Assembly: GCA_001768195.1 (NCBI GenBank)
Contig: MENI01000020.1
Span: 1 to 64,000 of the forward strand
Length of the DNA: 64,000 bases
Source of the DNA: Bacteroidetes bacterium GWA2_40_15
Lineage (GTDB): Bacteria > Bacteroidota > Bacteroidia > Bacteroidales > VadinHA17
Reading direction: 5' to 3'
The notes beneath the pieces are model-generated. The model did no database searches. It was not told where the DNA came from and worked only from the letters and a program-made list of their open reading frames with translations. The position numbers and the translations under genes were made by a program. Below are positions 25,538 to 34,440 of this stretch, piece by piece. How positions within the stretch are numbered: the first letter of the stretch is position 1; each line of letters begins with the position of its first letter.

Positions 25538-26668
25538 ATGCTAAATCAGGATAATCTGTTTCTTGCCATAACATTCCGGGTATTTCTAACAACTGCAGTT
25601 GTTCAGCTGTTTTATTATTTATGGTTTTACCTGGCAGTACCCCTTTTCAAACCGCCGGCAAGGACAGCTACTCTGTTACCTGTCTCCGTTATAATCTGCG
25701 CAAGGAATGAAGCTGAAAATCTGGATGCTTTTCTTCCCTTGATACTTGAACAAAAATATCCCGAATATGAAGTCATTGTCGTAAATGATTGTTCAGAGGA
25801 TAGTTCATATGATATTCTTGGGAAATATCTTCTTAAATACCCTCATCTTAAGGTATCAACTATCAATAAAGACCCAAAATTCACACATTCTAAAAAGTTT
25901 GCCCAGTTTATAGGAATAAAAGCGGCTAAATATGAGATAATGCTCTTCACTGATGCCGACTGCCGCCCTGAATCGGATCAATGGATGAAGTCCATGGCCT
26001 CAGATTTTGATGATAAAACCACTTTTGTGCTTGGTTACGGAGGGTATTTCAGCAAGAAAGGATTACTCAACAAATTCATCAGATATGACAGCATGACAAT
26101 TGCCATGCAATATTTTGGAATGGCTATCAGAGGGATACCTTATATGGGTGTTGGAAGGAACCTGGCATACCGGCGTTCACTTTTTTTTGCCAACAAGGGC
26201 TATGGAAGTCACAATCAGCTTGTTTCAGGAGATGACGACCTGATAGTAAATACAAATGCCACACCGGAAAACACAAGAGTAGAGCTCAGTATAGCTGCTC
26301 ATACCCGGTCAGTACCCTCTGCCGGTTTAGAGGAATTTATCAAGCAGAAGAAAAGACATTACACCACAGCACCGTACTATAAGTTCAGAGATAAGGTCCT
26401 TCTGATAATTGAACCTCTGACAAGGGTCCTTTTCTATTCCTCATTTATCCTGCTCCTGGCATCTACATTTTTGTGGCCTTATGTACTTGCTGTATTCGGA
26501 GTAAGGATTGCGGTGCAGCTCATTGTATTTTTTCTGACCTGTAAGAAACTGAATGAACCCGGGATCATAATGGTTTCACTTTTTTTTGATATCTTTTCAC
26601 CACTTATCCATATCGTGATCTATACGAGCAAAACATTAGACAGGACAGGCAGGAACAGATGGAAATAA
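25538..26668 (+). CDS. Membrane-bound family 2 glycosyltransferase
   Basis: A 376-residue GT2 enzyme. An N-terminal membrane helix (about 10-32) precedes the GT-A domain with PVSVIICARNEAENL, VVNDCSED, the metal-binding DADCRP, GDDDL and the acceptor-site motif QKKRHYT, which is equivalent to QxxRW of processive enzymes. Two C-terminal helices follow (about 295-345). This is the layout of cell-envelope polysaccharide or lipid glycosyltransferases. The substrate is unknown. It overlaps the sigma-factor gene by 10 bp, an operon with rsmG. Confidence 0.87.
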   Translation: MLNQDNLFLAITFRVFLTTAVVQLFYYLWFYLAVPLFKPPARTATLLPVSVIICARNEAENLDAFLPLILEQKYPEYEVIVVNDCSEDSSYDILGKYLLKYPHLKVSTINKDPKFTHSKKFAQFIGIKAAKYEIMLFTDADCRPESDQWMKSMASDFDDKTTFVLGYGGYFSKKGLLNKFIRYDSMTIAMQYFGMAIRGIPYMGVGRNLAYRRSLFFANKGYGSHNQLVSGDDDLIVNTNATPENTRVELSIAAHTRSVPSAGLEEFIKQKKRHYTTAPYYKFRDKVLLIIEPLTRVLFYSSFILLLASTFLWPYVLAVFGVRIAVQLIVFFLTCKKLNEPGIIMVSLFFDIFSPLIHIVIYTSKTLDRTGRNRWK

Positions 26669-27255
26669 CAAACGGGTTATCGGATAATGCAGCGGCCGAC
26701 TATGCGCTTGTTGAGCAGGCCAGGAAAGGCAATGAGAAAGCATTTGCCAGGCTGATGTACCGCTACAGGGATTCAATATACTACATGCTTCTGAAAATGG
26801 TCAGCAACCCTTCTGATGCTGAAGATCTGACAATAGAGGCTTTCGGGAAAGCATTCCGCAATCTTGACTCCTATACCCCAAAGTTCGCTTTCAGTACCTG
26901 GCTGTTCACAATTGCAACCAACAATTGTGTCGACTTCATAAGAAAGAAACAGATGTCGCCTGCCCCATTCGAAAGTTACCAGGATAACATCGACAATGTC
27001 ACTGTAAATATTCAATCAGACCTTCCTGATCCTGAGGAGTCTTTGATAAACCATCAGAAGATAGCTGCACTCAAGGACATAATTAACCAGCTTAAACCAA
27101 GGTACAGATCGCTTATACAGCTTCGATACTATAAAGAATACTCCTATGAAGAGATCTCATCTGAGCTTAAAATACCCCTGGGGACAGTAAAAGCTGAACT
27201 TTACAGGGCTAAAACACTGTTATATAACATACTTATCAAAACAGAGAACAGGTAG
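26659..27255 (+). CDS. RNA polymerase sigma factor, sigma-70 (ECF) family
   Basis: A 198-residue sigma factor. Region 2 (about residues 25-95) carries YRDSIYYMLLKMVSNPSDAEDLTIEAFGKAF, read here as the DAEDLTIEAFGKAF core, plus FSTWLFTIATNNCVDFIR. Region 4 (about 138-195) carries LKPRYRSLIQLRYYKEYSYEEISSELKIPLGTVK. The long acidic linker is typical of Bacteroidota ECF factors. No anti-sigma gene is adjacent. It overlaps the glycosyltransferase by 10 bp, and its TAG stop shares one base with the rsmG GTG start. Confidence 0.92.
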   Translation: MEITNGLSDNAAADYALVEQARKGNEKAFARLMYRYRDSIYYMLLKMVSNPSDAEDLTIEAFGKAFRNLDSYTPKFAFSTWLFTIATNNCVDFIRKKQMSPAPFESYQDNIDNVTVNIQSDLPDPEESLINHQKIAALKDIINQLKPRYRSLIQLRYYKEYSYEEISSELKIPLGTVKAELYRAKTLLYNILIKTENR

Positions 27256-27875
27256 TGACGGAGAATTTCCTGAAATACTTTCCTGAACTGAAAGAGAGTC
27301 AGAAGACAAAGCTTATCCGGCTAAAGAGTATCTATGAAAGGTGGAATGCAATGATAAATGTTATATCCCGCAAGGATATGGACAACTTCTATCTGCATCA
27401 TGTACTTCATTCAATGGCTATTGCCAGGATCATTTCCTTCACCCCCGGAACTACCATACTGGATGTAGGTACAGGCGGAGGCTTCCCCGGGATACCGCTG
27501 GCAATACTCTTCCCTGATTCGGAATTTTCACTTCTGGATTCAATTGAGAAGAAGATCAGGGTTGTAACAGCAGTAAAGGAAGAGCTTGGACTGGAGAATG
27601 TAATTACAGTCAGAAAGAGAGTTGAAGATGAAAAGAGAAAATACCAGTTTATTGTAAGCCGGGCAGTAACAGATTTCTCCGGGTTTGTTAAACTAACACG
27701 TAAAAATCTGGATATCAAGGGACACAACAATCTGAAAAATGGTATTCTGTATCTCAAAGGCGGTGATCTGACTGGGGAACTGGCTCTGTACAGTACAATA
27801 AAAGTGTGGGAAATAAAGGATTATTTTGCAGAACCTTTTTTTGAAACGAAGAAGATTGTTTATCTGCCGGTCTGA
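27255..27875 (+). CDS. rsmG: 16S rRNA (guanine(527)-N7)-methyltransferase
   Basis: A 206-residue SAM methyltransferase. It starts at GTG 27255, overlapping the sigma-factor stop as TAGTG. The SAM motif is ILDVGTGGGFPGIPLAILFP (about 72-91), with the downstream family segments FIVSRAVTDF and ILYLKGGDL. It methylates G527 in the 530 loop of 16S rRNA, and its loss gives low-level streptomycin resistance in other bacteria. It follows the glycosyltransferase and sigma genes in one operon, with rpmH next. Confidence 0.94.
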   Translation: MTENFLKYFPELKESQKTKLIRLKSIYERWNAMINVISRKDMDNFYLHHVLHSMAIARIISFTPGTTILDVGTGGGFPGIPLAILFPDSEFSLLDSIEKKIRVVTAVKEELGLENVITVRKRVEDEKRKYQFIVSRAVTDFSGFVKLTRKNLDIKGHNNLKNGILYLKGGDLTGELALYSTIKVWEIKDYFAEPFFETKKIVYLPV

Positions 27876-27924
27876 TTTTTTTGAAAAAAATGTGCTTGCC
27901 AAGTTTTATATTTCAAAAAAGTAC

Positions 27925-27932
27925 TACATTTG
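27925..27932 (+). promoter_or_regulatory. -7 promoter box TACATTTG for rpmH
   Basis: TACATTTG lies 41 bp before the rpmH ATG in an AT-rich 97-bp gap, matching the -7 consensus of the phylum. An upstream TTG (27896-27898) is farther away than a usual -33 element. Confidence 0.5.
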
Positions 27933-27972
27933 CAGTCTCAAATCAGACAGTAAGTAATAAATAGCTTAAAAG

Positions 27973-28131
27973 ATGAAACGGACATTTCAGCCATCAAGAA
28001 GGAAAAGGGCAAACAAGCATGGTTTCAGGGAAAGGATGTCAACCCCGAACGGAAGAAGGGTTCTTGCAGCCAGACGGGCCAAAGGCAGAAAGAAACTTAC
28101 AGTATCCACTGAACTCAAGTTAAAAGCATAA
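27973..28131 (+). CDS. rpmH: 50S ribosomal protein L34
   Basis: A 52-residue basic protein from ATG 27973 to TAA 28129-28131, with the L34 signature [18 protein letters not shown], then [23 protein letters not shown]. Length and charge are typical, with a few extra C-terminal residues ([10 protein letters not shown]). It is a core component of the large ribosomal subunit. It is not next to rnpA or dnaA here, as is usual in Bacteroidota. It is bracketed by its own promoter box and a terminator. Confidence 0.97.
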   Translation: MKRTFQPSRRKRANKHGFRERMSTPNGRRVLAARRAKGRKKLTVSTELKLKA

Positions 28132-28155
28132 TCAGGTTATATTTAATCTGGCAAA

Positions 28156-28187
28156 AGGTGTCCTTAAAGGCACCTTGTTTTATTTTA
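28156..28187 (+). terminator. Intrinsic terminator after rpmH
   Basis: The hairpin AGGTG-(T)-CCT / AGG-CACCT with a TAA loop (28156-28175) is followed by a T-rich tract (TTGTTTTATTTT). It lies 25 bp after the rpmH stop and just before the mqnE promoter box. Confidence 0.75.
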
Positions 28188-28193
28188 CCTTTG
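28186..28193 (+). promoter_or_regulatory. -7 promoter box TACCTTTG for mqnE
   Basis: TACCTTTG lies 21 bp before the mqnE ATG, embedded at the end of the rpmH terminator tract, so the two transcripts are separated by a very compact signal. Confidence 0.45.
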
Positions 28194-28213
28194 CACCTTC
28201 ACAGTAAAATAAA

Positions 28214-29323
28214 ATGAATCATCTCTTTGACCATATAACAGATGCCGGACTTAGAACAATAGCTGAAAAAGTTGAGAACAAACAGCGCATCAACCCTGAA
28301 GAGGGTCTGCTTCTGTTCAAAAAAGCTGACCTGCCTCTGCTGGGCATTATGGCAGGAATTGTGAAAAGAAGATTTACCGGAAGCTATGCCTGGTTCAATC
28401 ATAATTTTCATATTGAACCAACAAATAAATGTGTATATAACTGCAGGTTCTGCTCATACCATAAACCTGAAGGTGATCCTGAAAGCTGGGAATACAGCCA
28501 TGATCAGATAATGGATATAGTAAAAACCTTTGACAATAAGCCTGTTACTGAGGTCCATATTGTTGGCGGAGTACATCCTTCATATGATATTCACTACTGG
28601 GGATCTCTTATCAGAAAAATAAGGGATTACAGGCCTTCACTTCATATCAAGGCATTCTCTGCGATAGAGCTTGATTACATGATCAGTAAAGCAGGGTGCA
28701 CAATTGAAGAAGGACTTAATATCCTTAAGGATTATGGACTCGACTCCATTCCGGGGGGTGGCGCTGAAATATTTGACGAGGAGCTGAGGAAGAGTATCTG
28801 TGATGATAAGGCATCTTCGGAATTATGGCTGAAGATACATGAAACAGCTCACATGCTTGGAATCCCGTCAAATGCTACAATCTTATACGGGCATATTGAG
28901 AATTATTCGCACCGCATCGATCATCTGGAACGTCTGCGCATTCTGCAGGACAGAACAGATGGATTTAATTGCTTCATCCCGTTGAAATTTAAAAAAGCCA
29001 ATAACAAAATGTCATATCTTGGAGAGGTGAGTATAATCGAAGATATGAGAAATTATGCAGTATCCCGGATCTATCTCGATAACTTTCCCCATATCAAGGC
29101 TTACTGGCCTATGATCGGAAAAGAAGCAGCACAGCTTTCGCTTTCATTCGGGGTGGATGACATGGACGGAACCATTGATGACACCACAAAGATATTTTCA
29201 ATGGCAGGATCAAAAGAGGAGAGTCCTTCAATGAATACTGAAGAGATATGTCATCTTATACAGGAAGCAGGACTGATCCCTGTAGAAAGAGATTCCCTAT
29301 ATAACCCTGTCAAAGAATGGTGA
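28214..29323 (+). CDS. mqnE: Aminofutalosine synthase (radical SAM, menaquinone futalosine pathway)
   Basis: A 369-residue radical SAM enzyme with the cluster motif CVYNCRFC (Cys73, 77, 80), GGVHPSYD, and the family segments PGGGAEIFDEELRK and ATILYGHIENYSHR. It joins 3-[(1-carboxyvinyl)oxy]benzoate with an adenosyl radical to form 6-amino-6-deoxyfutalosine. This indicates menaquinone synthesis by the futalosine route and not the classical Men route. The related F420 enzyme CofH is the main alternative, but the adjacent context and motif pattern favour MqnE. Confidence 0.92.
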   Translation: MNHLFDHITDAGLRTIAEKVENKQRINPEEGLLLFKKADLPLLGIMAGIVKRRFTGSYAWFNHNFHIEPTNKCVYNCRFCSYHKPEGDPESWEYSHDQIMDIVKTFDNKPVTEVHIVGGVHPSYDIHYWGSLIRKIRDYRPSLHIKAFSAIELDYMISKAGCTIEEGLNILKDYGLDSIPGGGAEIFDEELRKSICDDKASSELWLKIHETAHMLGIPSNATILYGHIENYSHRIDHLERLRILQDRTDGFNCFIPLKFKKANNKMSYLGEVSIIEDMRNYAVSRIYLDNFPHIKAYWPMIGKEAAQLSLSFGVDDMDGTIDDTTKIFSMAGSKEESPSMNTEEICHLIQEAGLIPVERDSLYNPVKEW

Positions 29324-29379
29324 TCCAATAATAATATTATCAGTACCTTTACGTTTTAACTTAGTTACAGATCAAAGGA

Positions 29380-30237
29380 ATGAGCTTAAAGGATTTCATA
29401 TTCAGCAAGGTATTTTTAAAAAATTTCGGGTTCGCGATAGCCATAGTTATCGGAGGGGTTATTATTTTGCTAATATGGCTCAGTTTTTATACCAGGCATG
29501 GACAGGCCAGACCAGTACCTGATTTTTCAGGACTAACACTTGAGCAAGCTTCAGCACTTGCGAAAAAGAGCAAGGTTAAGTACCAGGTAATCGATTCGGT
29601 TTATACTAATATAGTGCCCAGGGGATGCATTGCAGAACAGAATCCAAAACCAGGCTTCAAAGTAAAAAAATGGAGAAATGTAATACTTACAATAAATGCT
29701 TTCCATCCTGAGATGGTTGCAATGCCAGATCTTATTGATCTGCCTAAACGGCAGGCAATACTTGTTGTTGAGAGTTCAGGACTTCAGATGGGCCTTCTGA
29801 AATATAAACCCGATTTATCGGTTGATGTAGTCCTGGAACAGCAGCTTAACGGAAAAATAATTGCTAAAGGAGATTCAATACAGAAAGGTTCTGTCATAGA
29901 TCTGGTGCTTGGGAAAGGACTTAGCAATCAGCGCACTCCGGTACCGGAACTTATCGGCTACAAACTGGAACCGGCCAGAAACAGAATACTTGGATCATCC
30001 CTGAACCTGGGAGCATTTATATTTGACAATACTATAAAGAACATGGAGGATTCACTGAATGCTTTTGTTTACAAACAGAACCCTGAATTCAATGAAGAAT
30101 CGAATCTGCAACTCGGGGCCACTGTTTACCTTTGGCTGACAACTGACTCCGCAAAACTCCCGGTCGATTCAACTATGATTTTTTTACCAGACACTATTCC
30201 TGTTCCGGAAAATGTAAAACCGACCTCCAGTCAATAG
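29380..30237 (+). CDS. PASTA-domain membrane protein
   Basis: A 285-residue protein with one N-terminal membrane helix (about 15-38) and an extracytoplasmic part made of three PASTA repeats: VPDFSGLTLEQASALAKKSKVK (residues from about 45), MPDLIDLPKRQAILVVESSGLQ, and VPELIGYKLEPARNRILGSSLN. PASTA domains bind muropeptides or beta-lactams in kinases and PBPs. No kinase or transpeptidase domain is fused here. Its stop is followed immediately by the T9SS-cargo ATG, and rluD and ddl follow, a layout often kept in Bacteroidota. Confidence 0.9.
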   Translation: MSLKDFIFSKVFLKNFGFAIAIVIGGVIILLIWLSFYTRHGQARPVPDFSGLTLEQASALAKKSKVKYQVIDSVYTNIVPRGCIAEQNPKPGFKVKKWRNVILTINAFHPEMVAMPDLIDLPKRQAILVVESSGLQMGLLKYKPDLSVDVVLEQQLNGKIIAKGDSIQKGSVIDLVLGKGLSNQRTPVPELIGYKLEPARNRILGSSLNLGAFIFDNTIKNMEDSLNAFVYKQNPEFNEESNLQLGATVYLWLTTDSAKLPVDSTMIFLPDTIPVPENVKPTSSQ

Positions 30238-32100
30238 ATGATCAGACAGGTAACTATATTCTTGATTTTTTCATTAGCAGCCTGCTCAGTCGCTATATCA
30301 CAGGAAGCGGTAGTCGGAATACAATCAAACTATTCTATCACAGGTTCGTCAGAAATGAAAAGCAAGAGTATTTCCTCTTTATCACATGATACAATCGAGC
30401 TGCCCTTTTTTGATGATTTCTCAGGAAAGTCAATCTTTCCCGACAGTAAAAAATGGGCTGACAATTTTGTATTTATAAATAATACATACTCAGATAAGCA
30501 GATCACAGCCGGAGTGGCAACCTTTGATGCAATCGACAACAGAGGGATGATGTATGAAACAGCAATTTCATCCGGTTTCATGGCAGATATGCTCACATCC
30601 CTGCCTCTTAACCTTAATTATACTGCAGCAGACAAAATCAAGTTCACCTTTTTTTTTCAGGCCGGAGGGCTGGGTGATTCTCCTGAGCCAAATGACAGTC
30701 TGACATTGCAGTTCCTGTCTCCTGAAGAAAACAAGTGGTTTGCTATCTGGAGGGTAAATGGCACGACGGATCAAAGCTTCAGGCAGGTATTAATTTCAAT
30801 TGATGATCAACGCTTTCTAAAGAAAGGATTTCAATTCAGGTTCATAAACTATGCATCAATATCAAAATCGCTGAATACAGACGACCAGTCAATTATAGGT
30901 AACTGCGACCACTGGAACATTGATTATGTCTTACTTGACAAAAACCGTGAAGCTGATGACACTGTATATTCTGATGTGGCAATCAGGTCACCAAACAGAT
31001 CGCTGCTTAAGAATCATGAAGCCATGCCATTGAATCATTTCAGAGAGATCGAGCTCCAGGAGATGAGCTCATTCATCCCCGTTTATTACAGGAACAATGA
31101 TATAATCGTGAGGAATGTGACCAGAAATTTTGAAATATGGGATGTAAATAAAAACACAAAGGTGCATTCATTCACTGCCGGAGCTTCCAATATTGATCCG
31201 CTTACCAATGTTGATTACAAAGCAAACCTGATCTATACCTTTAAATCAGATTCTCCCGATTCTGCCAGGTTCAGGATTATTTCTTCCCTTAAGACAGATG
31301 ATTTTGATCCGAAGGGAAATGATACTATTGATTACTACCAGGTATTCAGGAACTATTTTGCATTTGATGATGGTTCGGCAGAGATGGGATATGGCATAAA
31401 TGGACAGGGCTCAAGGAATGCAATGGTTGCATACCGTTTCAATTCATATATTCCCGACACTCTCAGATCAATACAGATATGCTTTAACGATAGTTACAAT
31501 AATGCCAACAAGCGAGCCTTCGACCTTATGGTATGGGATGACGATAAAGGTGTGCCGGGAAATATTTTATATACAGGAGAGGAGGTTATGGTGGAACATA
31601 ATAACAGGATAAACGGGTTTTACACTTACGGAATAACTGACGGTGTTCCTGTTGATGGAGTCTTCTATATCGGATGGAAGCAGCGTTCTGAAACATTTCT
31701 CAATGCAGGTTTTGACATTAACACTCCCAATAAAGGAAGGCAGTTATTTTGGCTCAACGGGGAATGGCTGCAGTCGCAGACAAACGGAACCCTGATGATA
31801 AGACCGGTGGTAGGTGTTCCTGAAAAGACAACCTCGATTAATGATCTTTACAACAGAAAACTGAATTCTGTTTTAATCCGTCCAAATCCGGCGAGCAACT
31901 ACATTACTGTCATCACCGAAGGAATGACTTATCCTGAATCATCCCGGATAACTATTCTGGATCTCAACGGAAGAGAACTTATGAATTGCAGAAATGAAGG
32001 AGAAATAAATATATCTTCCCTCCGTGTAGGAATATATATTGTTATAATAAGTACAGCAGGAAAACCAACAGGTTACAGCCGCCTGATCAAAGTCAGATAA
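30238..32100 (+). CDS. Secreted protein with T9SS type A C-terminal sorting domain
   Basis: A 620-residue protein with a signal peptide (MIRQVTIFLIFSLAACSVAIS), a long region of probable beta-sandwich domains with no family I recognise, and a C-terminal sorting domain of about 75 residues (VLIRPNPASNYITVI, ITILDLNGREL, ISSLRVGIYIVII). That domain directs export by the type IX secretion system and cell-surface attachment. It starts on the base after the PASTA gene stop, so the pair is translationally linked. It shows that the organism has T9SS, whose core genes are elsewhere. Confidence 0.85.
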   Translation: MIRQVTIFLIFSLAACSVAISQEAVVGIQSNYSITGSSEMKSKSISSLSHDTIELPFFDDFSGKSIFPDSKKWADNFVFINNTYSDKQITAGVATFDAIDNRGMMYETAISSGFMADMLTSLPLNLNYTAADKIKFTFFFQAGGLGDSPEPNDSLTLQFLSPEENKWFAIWRVNGTTDQSFRQVLISIDDQRFLKKGFQFRFINYASISKSLNTDDQSIIGNCDHWNIDYVLLDKNREADDTVYSDVAIRSPNRSLLKNHEAMPLNHFREIELQEMSSFIPVYYRNNDIIVRNVTRNFEIWDVNKNTKVHSFTAGASNIDPLTNVDYKANLIYTFKSDSPDSARFRIISSLKTDDFDPKGNDTIDYYQVFRNYFAFDDGSAEMGYGINGQGSRNAMVAYRFNSYIPDTLRSIQICFNDSYNNANKRAFDLMVWDDDKGVPGNILYTGEEVMVEHNNRINGFYTYGITDGVPVDGVFYIGWKQRSETFLNAGFDINTPNKGRQLFWLNGEWLQSQTNGTLMIRPVVGVPEKTTSINDLYNRKLNSVLIRPNPASNYITVITEGMTYPESSRITILDLNGRELMNCRNEGEINISSLRVGIYIVIISTAGKPTGYSRLIKVR

Positions 32101-32108
32101 AACACCGG

Positions 32109-33140
32109 ATGACAAAGGAAGAGATTATTTCAGATCAACAGGAACTTTTTGAGCATCACAGGTTTGTGGTTGATCCTGGTCAGTCCTTGTTAAGGATCGA
32201 CAAATATCTGTCATACAGGCTGGAGAGCACCTCAAGGACAAGAATTCAGAATGCTTCCAATGCAGGCAATATCCTGGTAAACAACTCTCCTGTAAAACCA
32301 AATTACAAAGTCAAGCCGGGAGATATAGTACAGATTGTACTTCCCAATCCGCCCAGGGAAATTGAGCTGATACCCGAGAATATTCCTATTAATATTGTTT
32401 ATGAAGATGATGATGTGCTTGTGGTAAACAAGAAACCGGGAATGGTGGTACATCCTGCATATGGTAACTATACCGGCACCCTGGTAAATGCACTGATGTA
32501 CCATTTTCGTGATCTGCCCCTGTTCAGCTCAGGTGAGGCAAGACCAGGTCTGGTGCACCGGATCGACAAGAATACATCAGGAATACTGGTGATAGCAAAA
32601 AATGAGCTGTCGCTTAACAGGCTCTCAAGACAATTTTTTGACAGGATAACCGACCGAAAGTACCAGGCACTTGTATGGGGTACACCCGATCCGCCTGAGG
32701 GTACGATAACCGGTAATGTCGGGAGAAATCTCAAAAACAGGAAAATTATGCAGGTGTTTGAAGATGGAAGCGAAGGAAAACCTGCAATTACGCATTACAG
32801 AATACTTGAAAATCTGGGATATATCTCACTTGTTGAATGCAAGCTTGAAACAGGCCGTACCCACCAGATAAGAGTCCATTTCAGCCATATTAAGCATCCA
32901 CTTTTTAACGATGAGGAGTATGGAGGTGAACAGATACTCAAAGGTACAACATTTACCAAATACCAGCAGTTCATAAGGAATTGTTTTAAAATCCTTCCCA
33001 GGCAGGCTCTGCATGCAAAATCCCTGGCATTCGATCATCCTGTTACAGGGAAAAGATTATCCTTTGAATCAGAACTGCCGGATGATATGGTACAGGTTAT
33101 TGACAAGTGGAGAAAGTATACTTCGGGAAGAGATAGCTGA
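32109..33140 (+). CDS. RluA/RluD-family 23S rRNA pseudouridine synthase
   Basis: A 343-residue enzyme. An S4 RNA-binding domain lies at about residues 20-85 (LRIDKYLSYRLESTSRTRIQNA). The catalytic domain has HRIDKNTSGILVIAK with the essential Asp (about residue 154), and KYQALVWG and GRTHQIRVH. The size and S4 domain fit RluD (helix 69 of 23S rRNA), although RluA/RluC paralogues look alike. It follows the T9SS cargo gene by 8 bp. Confidence 0.92.
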   Translation: MTKEEIISDQQELFEHHRFVVDPGQSLLRIDKYLSYRLESTSRTRIQNASNAGNILVNNSPVKPNYKVKPGDIVQIVLPNPPREIELIPENIPINIVYEDDDVLVVNKKPGMVVHPAYGNYTGTLVNALMYHFRDLPLFSSGEARPGLVHRIDKNTSGILVIAKNELSLNRLSRQFFDRITDRKYQALVWGTPDPPEGTITGNVGRNLKNRKIMQVFEDGSEGKPAITHYRILENLGYISLVECKLETGRTHQIRVHFSHIKHPLFNDEEYGGEQILKGTTFTKYQQFIRNCFKILPRQALHAKSLAFDHPVTGKRLSFESELPDDMVQVIDKWRKYTSGRDS

Positions 33141-33143
33141 TAG

Positions 33144-33971
33144 CTACCAGCTGCCTCTCGCTCCGCCGCCGCCAAAGCTGCCACCGCCAAAACCGCCGAA
33201 TCCACCTCCACCTCTACCGCCGCTGCCGCCTGAAAATCCACCCCATGACCCTTTGTGTGAACCGCCTGAGCCAAGCAGGCTCAGGAGCAACCACAATGGC
33301 AGATTGCCTGAACCAATGTTCCTGTTATTCGAACCTTTCGATTTCCCGAACATTGTAATTATGATTATGAAAATAATAAAGATGATCATCCCCACCGGGA
33401 AATCACCACCTGATCCTTTCTTTGCCTTCCTGCCATACTCATCAGATGAAAATTCTCCCCTCGCAAGTGACATCAGGGTATTTGTTGCAGCATTCAGACC
33501 CCCGAAGTAATCAGTTTCCCTGAATGCAGGCACTATCTCATAATCAATTATCTGAGCGCATGTTATATCAGGAATTGCACCTTCAAGTCCGTATCCCTGT
33601 ACAATAGCTATCTCGCCGCCTGAATCAGCTGTTTTCGGCTTTACAAGTATCAGGATACCATTATTAAGCTGCCTCTGGCCTATACCCCACTTTTCACCTA
33701 ACCGCTGAGTATAATCCAGAATATCATAACCGCTTAAAGTTGATACAGTCACAATAGCTATCTGATTGGAAGTTGAATCATTGAATGCCACAAGCTTCTC
33801 TTCAAGGGTTTCAACTTCCCAGTCGGAAAGCATACCTGCAAAGTCGTTTACCAGGCGTGGAGGAACAGGTCTTTCAGGGATATCCTGAGCAGATAAGCAG
33901 ATTCCTGACAGAACAGAAAATAGTAATGCACCCGTTAGTAAAAGGGAATTTTTTGTTTTCATGTTATTCAT
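33144..33971 (-). CDS. TPM-domain protein with glycine-rich tail (YgcG-like)
   Basis: A 275-residue membrane protein. The signal peptide (MKTKNSLLLTGALLFSVLSG) is followed by a TPM domain (about 35-150; VNDFAGMLSDWEVETLEEKLVAF, QLNNGILILV). A membrane helix follows (about 195-212, MIIFIIFIIIITMFG). The tail is almost pure Gly/Phe/Ser (about 240-275). TPM domains have been tied to acid-phosphatase activity and to membrane repair in other organisms. It overlaps the second TPM gene by 8 bp. A second ATG at 33962 would drop three residues. Confidence 0.88.
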   Translation of the reverse strand: MNNMKTKNSLLLTGALLFSVLSGICLSAQDIPERPVPPRLVNDFAGMLSDWEVETLEEKLVAFNDSTSNQIAIVTVSTLSGYDILDYTQRLGEKWGIGQRQLNNGILILVKPKTADSGGEIAIVQGYGLEGAIPDITCAQIIDYEIVPAFRETDYFGGLNAATNTLMSLARGEFSSDEYGRKAKKGSGGDFPVGMIIFIIFIIIITMFGKSKGSNNRNIGSGNLPLWLLLSLLGSGGSHKGSWGGFSGGSGGRGGGGFGGFGGGSFGGGGARGSW

Positions 33972-34416
33972 TCCCCTTTAAGTGGTCGAAAGATATCTCA
34001 TCGGACAGCTCGTTCACGTCACTTTTATTGTGCGGGAAATGATTCTTTAGCTGAGACCCGGCGAGGAGTATTCCTTTTGATAATCCATCGGTGAATTTGC
34101 CATCACTGAATGATTTCTCCATCTGTTCCCTGATCTCATCCCAGAAACCTTCAGGCACCTTTGCATTTATGCCTGCATCACCGATTATTGCAAATTTATG
34201 GTCGCTGACAGCAAGATAGAACAACACTCCATTGCGTTCTGCTGTCTTATGCATATTGAGTTTGGTAAAGATCCAGGCAGTCCTGTCAAGCACCTCTTCC
34301 GGACAGCGTGTCTCAATATGCACTCTGATCTCTCCTGAAGTAGATTTCTCAGCCTCCCTTATAGAGTCCAATATTTCAGATTGCTGTTCCTTGGTAAAGA
34401 ACGAAGCGGCATTCAT
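33964..34416 (-). CDS. Stand-alone TPM-domain protein
   Basis: A 150-residue protein consisting of one TPM domain (FFTKEQQSEILDSIREAEKSTSGEIRVHIE, read as FTKEQQSEILDSIREAEKS plus GEIRVHIE; then ERNGVLFYLAVSDHKFAIIGD). It has no evident signal peptide or membrane helix, so it is probably cytoplasmic or attached through partners. It lies between lemA and the YgcG-like gene on the same strand, with 24 bp to lemA and an 8-bp overlap with the next gene. Confidence 0.88.
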   Translation of the reverse strand: MNAASFFTKEQQSEILDSIREAEKSTSGEIRVHIETRCPEEVLDRTAWIFTKLNMHKTAERNGVLFYLAVSDHKFAIIGDAGINAKVPEGFWDEIREQMEKSFSDGKFTDGLSKGILLAGSQLKNHFPHNKSDVNELSDEISFDHLKGNE

Positions 34417-34440
34417 AACTGTAAATGTAAATGAGAGAGT

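Noticed and set aside
33013..33510. Open proline-rich frame on the plus strand
   Set aside because: It is the complement of the glycine-rich tail of the YgcG-like TPM protein. Gly codons read backwards give Pro runs, so it is a shadow frame.
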